From NCBI RefSeq assembly GCF_000014885.1, contig NC_011566.1, positions 5,268,501 through 5,332,500 on the forward strand: a stretch of DNA of 64,000 nt, given 5' to 3'. A program made the position numbers and the translations under genes. The DNA is from Shewanella piezotolerans WP3 (GTDB lineage Bacteria; Pseudomonadota; Gammaproteobacteria; Enterobacterales; Shewanellaceae). The notes beneath the pieces are model-generated. The model searched no databases. It was not told the origin of the DNA and saw only the letters and a program-made list of their open reading frames with translations. This document shows, in pieces, positions 42,750-52,773 of the stretch (position 1 is the first letter of the stretch; each line of letters opens with the position of its first letter).

Positions 42750-43478
42750 CTAACCATAACTCGCCACGAGGGTGCTCACTGTCATTGACCAGCCATCAAC
42801 CAGTACAAAAACCATTAACTTGAATGGCAAGGAGATAATCAAAGGAGAAAGCATCATCATCCCCATCGACATCAACACACTGGCGACAACCAGATCGATC
42901 ACCAAAAAAGGCAGGAAAAGTAAAAAACCTATCTGAAACGCTGTTTTTAGCTCGCTCAACACAAATGCAGGCATCAATACGAAAAATGGGATCTCATCGG
43001 CAGTAAGTGTTGTTGGCTCATCCGCTATTTTTAGCATCTGTTCAAGATCAGTCTCACGAGTTTGAGCCAGCATAAATTTTCGTAGTGGTACCTCCGCCTT
43101 AACAACGGCCTCGGTTAACTCGATTTGGCCTAGATCATATGGTAAGAAGGCTTCGTCATAGATTGCTTGCCCCACGGGCCGCATGATGAAAATGGTCATC
43201 ACTAGCGCGATCCCGATCAATACCTTGTTTGGTGGGCTCTGCTGCAAACCCAAAGCCTGACGTAATATTGCTAATACCACTATGATGCGAGTAAAGCTTG
43301 TCAGCATCATTAACAGTGCAGGTAAAAAGCTTAACACTGTCATTAATGCCAAGATCTCTAACTTCACGTTTACTGATTGGGCTTGGGCTCCATCGCCTAA
43401 TGTAAATAGCGTAAAACCATCATTGGCGTATGCACTAGAGGAAAAGCCAACAAGAAGCAGAAGCAAAACTCGCCACAT
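42750..43478 (-). CDS. fliP: Lateral flagellar export-gate protein FliP
   Basis: A 242-residue protein with a cleavable signal peptide (ending near SSAYA), as is typical of FliP. 'LALMTVLSFLPALLMMLTSFTRIIVVLAILRQALGLQQSPPNKVLIGIAL' and 'VLMPAFVLSELKTAFQIGFLLFLPFLVIDLVVASVLMSMGMMMLSP' are the defining blocks. It forms the core of the export pore. It starts two bases from the fliN stop. Confidence 0.96.
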   Translation of the reverse strand: MWRVLLLLLVGFSSSAYANDGFTLFTLGDGAQAQSVNVKLEILALMTVLSFLPALLMMLTSFTRIIVVLAILRQALGLQQSPPNKVLIGIALVMTIFIMRPVGQAIYDEAFLPYDLGQIELTEAVVKAEVPLRKFMLAQTRETDLEQMLKIADEPTTLTADEIPFFVLMPAFVLSELKTAFQIGFLLFLPFLVIDLVVASVLMSMGMMMLSPLIISLPFKLMVFVLVDGWSMTVSTLVASYG

Positions 43479-43480
43479 AA

Positions 43481-43828
43481 TTAGTCGTTGGCTCCGGTTA
43501 GGCTAATCGCCTCAACTTCCAGTAAACGCACACCGTACCGCCCATTAACCTCTACAACCTCTCCGCGGCCTAACAGTGCGCCATTAACTCTGATATCTAG
43601 CGGCTCGCCCACCATTCGATCTAAGGCGACGACATCTCCCTCGCCCATCTGAGTCAGCTCTCCCAGTGACATCTCAGCACTGGCTAACTCTAACGTGACC
43701 TGAACCGGCAGCTGATGAAAAAAGGACATATCTTTTTTAGGCTTTGGCTGTGCGCTAGCGCTATTTTCACTAAAAAATTCGTCATCAAGTAAAAAATCTT
43801 CATCTTGCAAAATGTTTTGTTCAGCCAT
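43481..43828 (-). CDS. fliN: Lateral flagellar switch protein FliN
   Basis: A 115-residue protein with an acidic N-terminal tail and a C-terminal SpoA domain: 'LPVQVTLELASAEMSLGELTQMGEGDVVALDRMVGEPLDIRVNGALLGRGEVVEVNGRYGVRLLEV'. It is part of the C-ring that receives signals and sets rotation. It overlaps the fliM end by eight bases. Confidence 0.95.
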   Translation of the reverse strand: MAEQNILQDEDFLLDDEFFSENSASAQPKPKKDMSFFHQLPVQVTLELASAEMSLGELTQMGEGDVVALDRMVGEPLDIRVNGALLGRGEVVEVNGRYGVRLLEVEAISLTGAND

Positions 43829-44702
43829 TGGATTGTTCCTCTGTTTGAAAGGCTTCTTGTGTCAATTTGGCAACCATTTGCCCTTCATGAGCATGGACGG
43901 TGGCGTAAAAAATAGGCCGTTTACCCACAGTTACTGGGCAGCGAGAATGCAAATTCATCGGTAAAATATCACCGACTTTAAGCTGCTGTAGCCCTGTCAC
44001 AGGTATACTCTGCTGCCCCAATTCAAGCATGACTCTAAACGGCAGTTGTTTGAGACTCTTTGCCAGTTTGTCATTCAAATCCGGATCGGCTTGGTATTGA
44101 CTTGGCTGCTCAGCCATCAAACCTAAAAGATACTCAGCCATGTAAAAGCGGATGCCAGGACCTATATGGGCAATAGGAAAATTCAGCTCACAACATACAG
44201 GAGCTTTTATCGGAGTAGTGTTAGTTATCAGCTCAAGTTCCAGCTCATCAGTATCAATATCAGCAACTGGTAAAGTATTTATCGCCGCCAACATCAGTCT
44301 TTTAACTAAACGAAATTCAGATTGGCTTGGCGCTCTAAGAGGCGATTTAGCAGCACTCGTAAAGCTGCCGTAATAACCACTTGCAAGCTGATCTAAAGTG
44401 CATTTATCTATTTTCCACCAGCCTAACTCAATGCGCTGATAGCTTAGTAAAAACCAAGCATGGTGAAGCTCTGGTGTTATAGCATCAGATTTAGCCGACA
44501 TGACCACTTGAGATAAAGCATGATGTCCCTGCCGAATAATTGGATTCAACAGCTCATTGACTGCGTCCATCATAGGGCGCTGACAATGTGTCAATTGTAT
44601 CAATAATCGACTTCTTGCAAGTTTCTCTTTTAATAAAGCAACAGGCCTTACTTCTACATTATTAGATTGTTTTACCAGCTTTGCTTTCGCGGTTGTTTTC
44701 AT
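43821..44702 (-). CDS. fliM: Lateral flagellar switch protein FliM (divergent)
   Basis: About 293 residues. A C-terminal SpoA domain ('KQLPFRVMLELGQQSIPVTGLQQLKVGDILPMNLHSRCPVTVGKRPIFYATVHAHEGQMVAKLTQEAF') is clear. The N-terminal and middle regions are poorly conserved, and the usual CheY-binding N-terminal motif (LSQxEIDAL) is absent, as expected for lateral motors that run without switching. The ATG is preceded by AAGG six bases upstream, and the frame extends 15 codons beyond it. It is first in the operon. Confidence 0.85.
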   Translation of the reverse strand: MKTTAKAKLVKQSNNVEVRPVALLKEKLARSRLLIQLTHCQRPMMDAVNELLNPIIRQGHHALSQVVMSAKSDAITPELHHAWFLLSYQRIELGWWKIDKCTLDQLASGYYGSFTSAAKSPLRAPSQSEFRLVKRLMLAAINTLPVADIDTDELELELITNTTPIKAPVCCELNFPIAHIGPGIRFYMAEYLLGLMAEQPSQYQADPDLNDKLAKSLKQLPFRVMLELGQQSIPVTGLQQLKVGDILPMNLHSRCPVTVGKRPIFYATVHAHEGQMVAKLTQEAFQTEEQSNG

Positions 44703-45245
44703 TATAAACCTTGTAACAAAGAATACTGCCAAATAACCGACAGACACAAATTAATAGTTATTAAATTGACTAACGACAACTTAATGACGCAGCATTTAAA
44801 ACAGAATTACATAGTAATACCTAATACAAATAAATAGAACTTAAAAAATAAAAAAACAAAAATACAGCACACAATTAATTTTAGAGGAGTAATTAAAGCG
44901 ACCGATACAACGAAAACTTTAATTTTATTTTAAACATTTTTAAAATTTCCCAAAAAATCTGTAAGTACGCAATAATCCACCAAAAAAATAACCGCAGACG
45001 TTATTTACCCCTAACATATACATGAAAAAAACTTAGCTTTGTTACACTTTGTATATAATTTGCCAGCTTTTTAAATCATGACACAAATAAACATAAACCA
45101 GCCTTTCTTAATATGGGGTTATTTTTATTAATAAAGAGAATAAATTGTTTTACATACTTCGACATTATGTGTTTAATTGTCAGCTCCTAGCAGCAACTAA
45201 AAACAAAAATAACTGTAAAGGGATAAAACTGAGGATTATTAACAA
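44703..45245. other. Divergent AT-rich control region, fliM operon / motY operon
   Basis: About 540 bases of very AT-rich DNA without a gene. A TATAAT box at 45054-45059 faces motY, and AATAAC...GTTATT around 44985-45005 is a small inverted repeat. I found no convincing sigma-54 element (TGGCAC-N5-TTGC) on either strand, unlike upstream of flgB. Confidence 0.5.
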
Positions 45246-46151
45246 TTGAAACCACTAGTTTATAAGCTAAACTATTTATTAGTTATTTATATCGCATTCA
45301 TAAATAATGCTATGGCTTTAACAACAAATTACCAAACACCTCTTGAGCAAGCACAATGGCAATTTTCAGGGGATGTTTTTGGCTGTGTCATTACCCACAA
45401 TGTTCAGAGTTTTGGCTCGCTATCGCTGACCGCACAGCCAGGTGAACCTTTAGCGCTAATATTAGCGGCAGATTGGCTCAGTATGAATAACACCCACAGC
45501 CAAGCATCGGTGGTGTCACCAGCGTGGAAAAATCATACCTCACAGCGAGAAGCGACAACGTCTTTAAAATGGCAAGGGAATCAAGCCAGCAGCAAACAGT
45601 CGATCGCCCCCTTTTTAGAGGCTCTAGAACAAGGCCTCAAATGGGAAGTCTCTATTAATAGCACGGATGGTAGTCAATATAGAGTTGATTCAACTCCAGT
45701 AGCAACAAGAGCTGTAGCCAATAATTTTCGCTTGTGCAGACAAAAGCTACTGCCTAAACCATTTAGTTACGTTCGCAGGTTAGATCTTCTATTCGATACC
45801 AGCTCTAGCCATCTAAATACAGTTCACAGCAAAGATTTAGTCGCCGTATCTCGCTACATTGAAGCCGACAGCACCATTGCAGAGGTACTTATAGATGGCC
45901 ACGCGGATGCTTCAGGCAACCGCATAGCCAACCTAGTGCTGAGTAAAGAACGTGCTGATGAGGTTGCATCGATGCTAATTGAGCTTGGCGTGCCTGCAAG
46001 GATGATCCAAGTCAGACACCATGGAACCCGCGCCCCGATTGCAGCTAACAATAACCAGCAGGGACGGGAGTTAAATCGTCGGGTCTCGATACGTTTAGTT
46101 AAAACTTCAGCTCAAACTGCCTCAAGTTTGACTTCAGGAGCATCACAATGA
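45246..46151 (+). CDS. motY: Lateral flagellar motor protein MotY
   Basis: A 301-residue secreted protein. The signal peptide ends near AMA (about residue 24). The N-terminal half contains the MotY-type 'YQTPLEQAQWQFSGDVFGCVITHNVQSFGSLSLTAQPGEPL'. The C-terminal half is an OmpA-like peptidoglycan-binding domain ('VLIDGHADASGNRIANLVLSKERADEVASMLIELGV', then 'NRRVSIRL'). It forms the T-ring that anchors sodium- or proton-driven stators. The start is TTG, because an in-frame TAA lies just upstream. The gene order motY-lafK-fliEFGHIJ is that of Vibrio lateral flagella. Confidence 0.9.
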   Translation: MKPLVYKLNYLLVIYIAFINNAMALTTNYQTPLEQAQWQFSGDVFGCVITHNVQSFGSLSLTAQPGEPLALILAADWLSMNNTHSQASVVSPAWKNHTSQREATTSLKWQGNQASSKQSIAPFLEALEQGLKWEVSINSTDGSQYRVDSTPVATRAVANNFRLCRQKLLPKPFSYVRRLDLLFDTSSSHLNTVHSKDLVAVSRYIEADSTIAEVLIDGHADASGNRIANLVLSKERADEVASMLIELGVPARMIQVRHHGTRAPIAANNNQQGRELNRRVSIRLVKTSAQTASSLTSGASQ

Positions 46152-47455
46152 ACCGTTCGAGTTTAAGATTTGTAGACTCTAGTTTGCCTGAAGCAAGCCT
46201 AGCGAAACTGACACTACAAGGCTTTAACCTTTGGCAAGATCCTGACAGCTCTCGCCCTTGGCTAAGTTTGGTCAACCTTTCAGAGTGTGACAATACAGAA
46301 GTGGATCGACGCTTGCGTCAGTTTCCAGGCAAGCATCAAGTAGCACTGCTGAACCCCGAACAAACGGAGCTGGCTAGCATTGCCATGCAGTCAGGAATTC
46401 AAGATTACTTATTGTTACCCATTGATGACGAGCAACTCAGTTCGCTGTTGCATCGATTACGCCGCATAGAGCTACCCGAAAACGATCTCGTCAGCGCTGC
46501 TCGCGAAAGTCGACAACTGCTGATGCTTGCTCATCGTGCCGCCATGACAGAAGCAACCGTCTTATTAACCGGAGAAAGTGGCACAGGCAAAGAACCTATT
46601 GCTCGGTACATTCATCGCCATTCAAATAGAGCCAAGCAACCTTTTGTCGCAATCAACTGCGCCGCGATACCGGAAAGCATTTTAGAGTCCTTGCTATTTG
46701 GTCATGTCAAAGGTGCTTTTACTGGCGCGATGAACGAACAGCCAGGTAAATTTGAAATGGCCAATGGTGGCACCTTGCTGCTTGATGAAATAGGTGAAAT
46801 GCCACTTTTACTACAAGCCAAGTTATTGCGCGTTTTACAGGAAAGAGAGGTCGAGCGCTTAGGAGGGCACAAATCAATTCCTTTAAACATTCGGGTAATT
46901 GCGGCTACCAATAAAGACCTTCGCAGTGCAGTTCAAAATGGTCAATTCAGAGAAGACCTTTTCTACCGTTTAGATGTATTGCCGCTAAAAATTCTACCTT
47001 TACGCCAACGCCGAGAAGACATTCTGCCGTTGGCGGAGCACTTTTTACAGAAGTACAAAATGCTGGCCGGTGAACAGAGCTGTTACTTCAGTGATCAGGC
47101 TAAAAATTTACTGTTGAGCCACAATTGGCCAGGAAATGTGCGCGAGCTAGAAAACACCATCCAAAGAGCATTAGTAATGCGTCGTGGACAGGCTCTGCAA
47201 GCTGCAGAACTCGGCCTTGTCGACCAAGATGCTCAACCTTATAGCGAACAAAGCGAGCTGGGCTTAAAGGCATCTAAGCGTCGAGCTGAATTTCAATACA
47301 TCATCGACACTTTAAAACAGCACAACGGTCATCGCAATCAAACCGCCTCAGCTCTAGGAATGACTACGCGAGCCTTACGCTACAAGCTAGTTCAGATGCG
47401 TGAAGAAGGTATTGATATCGACCAGATCCTTGCAGAAATTGGTCACGCTGCTTAA
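46148..47455 (+). CDS. lafK: LafK-like sigma-54-dependent lateral flagellar regulator
   Basis: A 435-residue enhancer-binding protein. A short receiver-like N-terminus (1-105) lacks a recognisable phospho-acceptor site. The AAA+ domain carries Walker A 'GESGTGKE' (142-149), the sigma-54-contacting GAFTGA (189-194), and Walker B 'GGTLLLDEIGEMP'. The C-terminal Fis-type HTH is 'HNGHRNQTASALGMTTRALRYKL'. It is expected to activate lateral flagellar promoters with RpoN. It overlaps motY by four bases (ATGA). Confidence 0.92.
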   Translation: MNRSSLRFVDSSLPEASLAKLTLQGFNLWQDPDSSRPWLSLVNLSECDNTEVDRRLRQFPGKHQVALLNPEQTELASIAMQSGIQDYLLLPIDDEQLSSLLHRLRRIELPENDLVSAARESRQLLMLAHRAAMTEATVLLTGESGTGKEPIARYIHRHSNRAKQPFVAINCAAIPESILESLLFGHVKGAFTGAMNEQPGKFEMANGGTLLLDEIGEMPLLLQAKLLRVLQEREVERLGGHKSIPLNIRVIAATNKDLRSAVQNGQFREDLFYRLDVLPLKILPLRQRREDILPLAEHFLQKYKMLAGEQSCYFSDQAKNLLLSHNWPGNVRELENTIQRALVMRRGQALQAAELGLVDQDAQPYSEQSELGLKASKRRAEFQYIIDTLKQHNGHRNQTASALGMTTRALRYKLVQMREEGIDIDQILAEIGHAA

Positions 47456-47477
47456 CAATATTTAAAAGAGAAAACTC

Positions 47478-47816
47478 ATGTCTAATGCAATTTCCATCAG
47501 CGCTGATTCGATGATGCAACAACTAAGCATTCACTCGGAAATGGCCAAAGGCGCAATAAAGGTCAGCCCCAACCCGGCAGATTCAGGTATGCACGCCCCC
47601 TCTTTTACCGATTTGATGCAAGAGAAAGTTGCCGCGATTAATACCGACCAAAATGCCTCATCGGCACTAATGCGTGCCGTTGATAGTGGAGAAAGTGATG
47701 ACTTAGTGGGGGTAATGGTCGCTTCTCAAAAGGCCAGTCTTTCCTTTTCTACCATGATCCAAATTAGAAACCGTCTAGTGCAAGCATTCGATGACGTAAT
47801 GAAGATGCCAATCTAA
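47478..47816 (+). CDS. fliE: Lateral flagellar hook-basal body protein FliE
   Basis: A 112-residue protein with the family C-terminus 'GVMVASQKASLSFSTMIQIRNRLVQAFDDVMKMPI'. FliE links the MS ring to the rod and is exported by the flagellar system itself. It lies 22 bp after lafK and belongs to the same operon. Confidence 0.93.
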   Translation: MSNAISISADSMMQQLSIHSEMAKGAIKVSPNPADSGMHAPSFTDLMQEKVAAINTDQNASSALMRAVDSGESDDLVGVMVASQKASLSFSTMIQIRNRLVQAFDDVMKMPI

Positions 47817-47896
47817 TGATGCATATAAAGCAGTGTCACCACAGGCAATATGTTCAAACTACTCAAGTGATATATTTGGGGAAGGATTACTAGACG

Positions 47897-49615
47897 ATGT
47901 CGACAACAATAACCCAAGCCGAGGCTCCAGTAGCTAATACAGCTACCACCAATGCAGGCCTTAACACCCTAAAAGAGAAATGGCGGGATTTTAATCGCGG
48001 TGACCGCCAAGCAGCGGTGCTTGCTATCTTCGCTATCGTCGCAGCCTGCGTCATCGTACTTATGTTGTGGAGTGCCAGCCAGGGCTATCGTCCTTTGTAC
48101 GGCAATCAAGAAAATGTTGATACTGCGCAAATCATCGAAGTTTTAGAATCAGAAGGGATCAGCTATCGATTAGATGCCAGCAGTGGTTTAGTTCTTGTGG
48201 TAGAAGATAAACTCGGCCGAGCACGGATGTTACTTGCAGCTCGAGGCGTAAAGGCCAAAGTGCCTTCAGGCATGGATTCTCTTGATAGCTCAGGAATTGG
48301 TACCAGCCAATTTATGGAGCAAGCTAAATATCGCTATAGTTTAGAGGGCGAGCTATCTCGCACTATCATGGCACTCAAAGCCGTACGTAGCGCAAGAGTT
48401 CACTTAGCGATACCAAAGAAAACGCTGTTTATTCGTCAGCAACCAGAGTTACCTTCAGCATCAGTTATGCTAGACCTCTACTCAGGCAGCAATATCCAAC
48501 CTGAAAATATCGAATCTATCGTCAATTTAGTCGCAGGTAGTGTGACTGGTATGACGCCTGAGCGAGTGCAAGTGGTAGACCAAAACGGTAATCACTTAAG
48601 TTCAGCGATTAGTGCAAACAAAGACATAACCCAAGCGAGAGATCGACAACTTAAATACACCCAAGAACTCGAACAAAGCTTGATCGGTCGTGCCTCAAGT
48701 ATGTTGCAACCAATACTTGGCCAAGACAATTTCCAAGTACAGGTTTCTGCAAAGGTAAACTTTAACCAAGTGGAAGAGACCAAGGAGTCTCTTGACCCTG
48801 TATCCGTGGTGACCCAAGAAAATCAAAGCAGCAATGAAACCAATGCCGACATGGCACTGGGTATCCCTGGAGCATTGAGCAACCAACCGCCAGCCGCCAC
48901 TCCCGAAGAGAACAACAATCGCCGAAACATTAATCAAAAAGAGAGCAGACAGTTCGATGTGGGTCGCTCAGTAAGACACACCCGCTTCCAACAAATGCAA
49001 CTTGAAAACCTGTCAGTTTCAGTGCTACTCAATAGCCAAGCGGCCGGAGAGACAGGTTGGAGCCAGCCACAGCTCCAGCAACTCAGTAGCATGGTTCAAG
49101 ACGCCATTGGGTTCTCCCAAGCTCGAGGTGACCAGTTCAGCATTAATAGCTTCGAGTTCGCGCCAATCACAGTCGCCCAGTTTGAGCCTATGCCTTGGTG
49201 GCAAGGTGAAAGCTACCAAGCTTACTTACGCTATTTTATCGGTGCAGTATTAGGCCTAGGGATGATCATTTTCGTGCTGCGACCACTGGTTGCACACCTT
49301 ACTCGCACCGTTGAATACAACCTTAAAGATGATGGCAGCAATATAGAGCCGAAACGCATACCACCTGCAGACGTTTCACCAACAGACTTAACACTGAATA
49401 ATGATAACAAAGACGATCCGCAAGCCATGGCTGACAAACTAATGGGCCTAGATAAAAACCCTAGCAATGGCGAATGGAGCTCTGATATAGGCCTACCAGC
49501 TGCTGGCTCACCACTTGCAGTCAAAATGGAGCACTTAAGCTTACTTGCTAATCAAGAGCCAGCCAGAGTTGCTGAGGTCATCGGTCACTGGATTAGTGAA
49601 AAAGATGAGCAGTAA
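47897..49615 (+). CDS. fliF: Lateral flagellar MS-ring protein FliF
   Basis: A 572-residue protein with two membrane segments (about residues 44-62 and 438-460) enclosing a large periplasmic part. Ring-building blocks: 'YRPLYGNQENVDTAQIIEVLESEGISYRLD', 'MLLAARGVKAK', 'YRYSLEGELSRTIMALKAVRSARVHLAIPKKTLF'. The C-terminal cytosolic tail ends in a FliG-binding segment ('SLLANQEPARVAEVIGHWISE'). Confidence 0.95.
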   Translation: MSTTITQAEAPVANTATTNAGLNTLKEKWRDFNRGDRQAAVLAIFAIVAACVIVLMLWSASQGYRPLYGNQENVDTAQIIEVLESEGISYRLDASSGLVLVVEDKLGRARMLLAARGVKAKVPSGMDSLDSSGIGTSQFMEQAKYRYSLEGELSRTIMALKAVRSARVHLAIPKKTLFIRQQPELPSASVMLDLYSGSNIQPENIESIVNLVAGSVTGMTPERVQVVDQNGNHLSSAISANKDITQARDRQLKYTQELEQSLIGRASSMLQPILGQDNFQVQVSAKVNFNQVEETKESLDPVSVVTQENQSSNETNADMALGIPGALSNQPPAATPEENNNRRNINQKESRQFDVGRSVRHTRFQQMQLENLSVSVLLNSQAAGETGWSQPQLQQLSSMVQDAIGFSQARGDQFSINSFEFAPITVAQFEPMPWWQGESYQAYLRYFIGAVLGLGMIIFVLRPLVAHLTRTVEYNLKDDGSNIEPKRIPPADVSPTDLTLNNDNKDDPQAMADKLMGLDKNPSNGEWSSDIGLPAAGSPLAVKMEHLSLLANQEPARVAEVIGHWISEKDEQ

Positions 49616-49671
49616 ATCTCATTATCACATCCTTAATAGCATTCTAGCTTTGAACATAGGTAGTCCCAACT

Positions 49672-50685
49672 GTGAATAATAGCGAACCCGTAATAAAGAT
49701 GGATAATCTAGAACAAGCCGCCATGTTGTTACTAAGCATGGGTGAGAAAGGCGCTGCACATGTCATGGCACATTTAGATCGCAATGATGTGCAGCACCTG
49801 AGCCATAAGATGGCGCGTCTTTCGAGTATCACTCAGCATGAAGCCGAAGCTGTACTGGGGCGATTCTTCAAGGGCTATCAAGAGCAATCTGGTATCGCTC
49901 GCGCATCACGTTCTTACTTGCAAAAAACATTAGACTTAGCCCTAGGTGATCGGGTCGCAAAAAGCTTGATCGATAGTATTTATGGCGATGAGATAAAGAC
50001 CTTAGTTAAAAGGTTAGAATGGGTTGACCCACAATTACTTGCCCATGAGATAGCCAACGAACATAGCCAACTGCAAGCCGTTTTACTGGGATTACTGCCC
50101 GCTGAAAGCGCTGCACAAGTGCTACAAGGCTTACCGGAAGCTGGCCAAGATGAAGTACTCGTTCGTATCGCTCAATTAGGCGATCTCGACCGAGAGGTGG
50201 TCGATGAACTGCGGCAATTAGTTGAGCGCTGCATGCTGATGGCTATGGAAAAAAGTCACACACAAGTTAGCGGTATTCGACAAGTCGCCGATATCTTAAA
50301 CCGATTTGAAGGTGATAGAGAGCAGCTGATGGAGATGATCAAGCTTCACGATCGGCAGTTAGCCAATAATGTCGCCGACAACATGTTCGACTTTATTATT
50401 TTAGGCCGACAGAAAGCTGAAACCTTGCAAGAAATTATGGCTGCCGTTCCTGCCGATGTGCTAGCGCTGGCCCTCAAAGGTATCGAACCTGAGCTTAAAA
50501 CCGCCCTCCTCACAGCGCTTCCAAAGCGAATGTCATCGGCGATCGAGACCCAAATTGAAGCCATTGGCACCATTCCATTAAGCCAGGCGATTGCTGCTCG
50601 CAAAGAGATCATGGAGATCGCTAAGCAGATGATGGACGAAGGAGAAATCGAGTTGCAACTATTTGAAGAGCAGGTGGTTGAGTAA
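49672..50685 (+). CDS. fliG: Lateral flagellar motor switch protein FliG
   Basis: A 337-residue C-ring protein that couples to the stator. The N-terminal block 'LEQAAMLLLSMGEKGAAHVMAHLDRNDVQHLSHKMARL' binds FliF. The C-terminal torque helix 'KGIEPELKTALLTALPKRMSSAIETQIEAIG' carries the charged residues facing MotA. It starts with GTG; an ATG nine codons later is a possible shorter start. Its stop overlaps the fliH start (TAATG). Confidence 0.95.
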   Translation: MNNSEPVIKMDNLEQAAMLLLSMGEKGAAHVMAHLDRNDVQHLSHKMARLSSITQHEAEAVLGRFFKGYQEQSGIARASRSYLQKTLDLALGDRVAKSLIDSIYGDEIKTLVKRLEWVDPQLLAHEIANEHSQLQAVLLGLLPAESAAQVLQGLPEAGQDEVLVRIAQLGDLDREVVDELRQLVERCMLMAMEKSHTQVSGIRQVADILNRFEGDREQLMEMIKLHDRQLANNVADNMFDFIILGRQKAETLQEIMAAVPADVLALALKGIEPELKTALLTALPKRMSSAIETQIEAIGTIPLSQAIAARKEIMEIAKQMMDEGEIELQLFEEQVVE

Positions 50686-51443
50686 TGACTAGTGCTAGTA
50701 GAAAACCTTTGCCACACTGGAGGCTGACTGGCGATCATGCTCGCAAGCATCGTTTCTCACCACTGGTGACTATCGAAACCAACCAAGAGCAAGCTGAAGG
50801 CAATTGGCAGGACTTCCAACAAGCTTTTGACAAGGGCTATGACGAAGGAGTGCAAAAAGGCCATCAAGCCGGCTTTGAGTCTGGTGCAGAAGAAGGGCGA
50901 AAAGCAGGCCATGCGGCGGGCTTTCATCAAGGTCGAATCGAAGGTCAACAGAAAGGCAAAGACAGTATCGATGCTGATCTCAACAGCATAATTGCTCCTT
51001 TGGGAGCGCTAAAAGCACTGCTTGAAGAAGGTCATGCCGAGCAAGTCAGCCAGCAGCAATCACTGATTTTAGAACTGGTAAAACGGGTTTCATTACAAGT
51101 AATACGGTGTGAGTTAACCTTGCAACCGCAACAGATCCTAGGCTTAGTCGAAGAGACATTAGCTGCGCTGCCAGACGATCCTTCTCAAGTGAAGATCCAC
51201 CTAGAGCCTAGCGCAGTAGACAAACTAAGGGAATTGGCTGCCGATAAAATTCAAGATTGGAGCTTAGTTGCCGATGCCAGCATTAGCGCTGGAGGTTGCC
51301 GTATAGTCAGTGCGACTTCTGATGCTGACGCATCCGTTGAGACCCGCCTAAATAGCTGCATGGCACAAGTAGAGAACCATCTACAGCAATCAACCACACA
51401 GAACGTCACCATCACACCTGAGGCCCAGGTTGAAACTGCATAG
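50685..51443 (+). CDS. fliH: Lateral flagellar ATPase regulator FliH
   Basis: A 252-residue protein. The middle carries GxxxG-type repeats ('GYDEGVQKGHQAGFESGAEEGRKAGHAAGFHQGRIEGQQKGK', about residues 48-90) diagnostic of FliH, followed by the C-terminal V-ATPase E-subunit-like domain. It holds FliI inactive and tethers it to the C-ring. Translationally coupled to fliG, and its last 14 bases overlap fliI. Confidence 0.93.
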   Translation: MTSASRKPLPHWRLTGDHARKHRFSPLVTIETNQEQAEGNWQDFQQAFDKGYDEGVQKGHQAGFESGAEEGRKAGHAAGFHQGRIEGQQKGKDSIDADLNSIIAPLGALKALLEEGHAEQVSQQQSLILELVKRVSLQVIRCELTLQPQQILGLVEETLAALPDDPSQVKIHLEPSAVDKLRELAADKIQDWSLVADASISAGGCRIVSATSDADASVETRLNSCMAQVENHLQQSTTQNVTITPEAQVETA

Positions 51444-52773
51444 TAATATCCTTGATTGGCCTAATGTTCCCGTCGCACAAGTATACGGCCGTTTAACCCG
51501 TGTAAACGGCTTGCTGTTAGAGGCCGTAGGCTGCCAGTTAGGCACAGGAGATCGCTGCTATATCGAGTGCCGTGATCAACATAGAGTAGAAGCTGAAGTG
51601 GTTGGCTTTTATAGAGATACACTGTGTCTAATGCCAATCGAGCCTACTGACGGCCTTATGCCCGGTGCGCGAGTCATGCCAATAGAGGGGCGCTATCAAA
51701 TCCCCTCAGGCCAGGGCCTGCTCGGTAGAGTGCTGAATGGACTTGGCCAACCGCTAGATGATCTTGGCTGTATTAAGCATATGCCGCATGTGCCGCTGCA
51801 ATTTAAAACCACTAACCCCTTATTACGTAAACCAATCAAAGAGCCACTCGATGTGGGGATTAGAGCCATTAATGCACTGCTCCCGGTTGGTCGCGGGCAA
51901 CGCCTTGGACTTTTTGCCGGCTCAGGAGTCGGTAAAAGCGTCCTGCTAGGCATGATGACCCGTTTCACAGAAGCCGATGTAGTGGTAGTTGGGCTTATTG
52001 GTGAGCGCGGCAGAGAGGTTCGCGAATTTATCGACGAATCATTGGGTGAAGAGGGGCGCAAACGCGCGGTTGTGGTTGCCGCTCCCGCAGACACCACACC
52101 ACTGATGCGCATGCGCGCGATGCGCTTATGTCATCAAATTGCTGCGGCCTATCGCGATCAAGGCAAACAGGTACTGCTGCTGGTCGATTCATTGACTCGC
52201 TACGCCCAAGCTCAACGAGAAATAGCCTTAAGTTTAGGAGAGCCGCCCGCCACTAAAGGCTATCCGCCTTCGGCGTTCGCCCAGCTGCCAAGCTTAGTAG
52301 AGATGGCAGGCAACAGCCAACACCCTACTGGTACCCTAACCGCGTTCTATACCGTACTGACCGAGGGTGATGATCAACAAGATCCTATTGCTGATTCAGC
52401 TAGAGCGATTTTAGATGGTCATATCGTTTTAAGCCGAAAATTAGCTGAACAAGGGCATTTCCCGGCGATTGATATTGCCGCCTCGGTCAGTCGACTAGCC
52501 ACCCAAGTCGCAAACGAAGAGACATTAAGACAGGGGCAGTGGTTTAGGCACATAAACAGCCGCTATAACGAGATCCGGGATCTGCTGCCGCTAGGTGGCT
52601 ATCAAGCCGGACATGATCCAGAGATGGACCTGTCGGTCAGTGCTTATCCGCATATGGCGACCTTTTTAAAGCAGCCGATTACGGTAGCAGCGGATCACGC
52701 ACACAGCATTGATGCGTTAACCCAACTCGTAAATAGTATGGGATATACCTCAGCGAATACGGAGCAGTCATGA
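51430..52773 (+). CDS. fliI: Lateral flagellar export ATPase FliI
   Basis: A 447-residue F1-beta-like ATPase. Walker A is 'GLFAGSGVGKSVLLG', followed by 'GLIGERGREVREF', Walker B-like 'QVLLLVDSLTRYAQAQREIALSLGEPPATKGYPPSAF', and 'DIAASVSRL'. It powers unfolding and release of substrates at the gate. The start is TTG inside fliH, with GAGG about nine bases upstream. It overlaps fliJ by four bases (ATGA). Confidence 0.95.
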   Translation: MKLHSNILDWPNVPVAQVYGRLTRVNGLLLEAVGCQLGTGDRCYIECRDQHRVEAEVVGFYRDTLCLMPIEPTDGLMPGARVMPIEGRYQIPSGQGLLGRVLNGLGQPLDDLGCIKHMPHVPLQFKTTNPLLRKPIKEPLDVGIRAINALLPVGRGQRLGLFAGSGVGKSVLLGMMTRFTEADVVVVGLIGERGREVREFIDESLGEEGRKRAVVVAAPADTTPLMRMRAMRLCHQIAAAYRDQGKQVLLLVDSLTRYAQAQREIALSLGEPPATKGYPPSAFAQLPSLVEMAGNSQHPTGTLTAFYTVLTEGDDQQDPIADSARAILDGHIVLSRKLAEQGHFPAIDIAASVSRLATQVANEETLRQGQWFRHINSRYNEIRDLLPLGGYQAGHDPEMDLSVSAYPHMATFLKQPITVAADHAHSIDALTQLVNSMGYTSANTEQS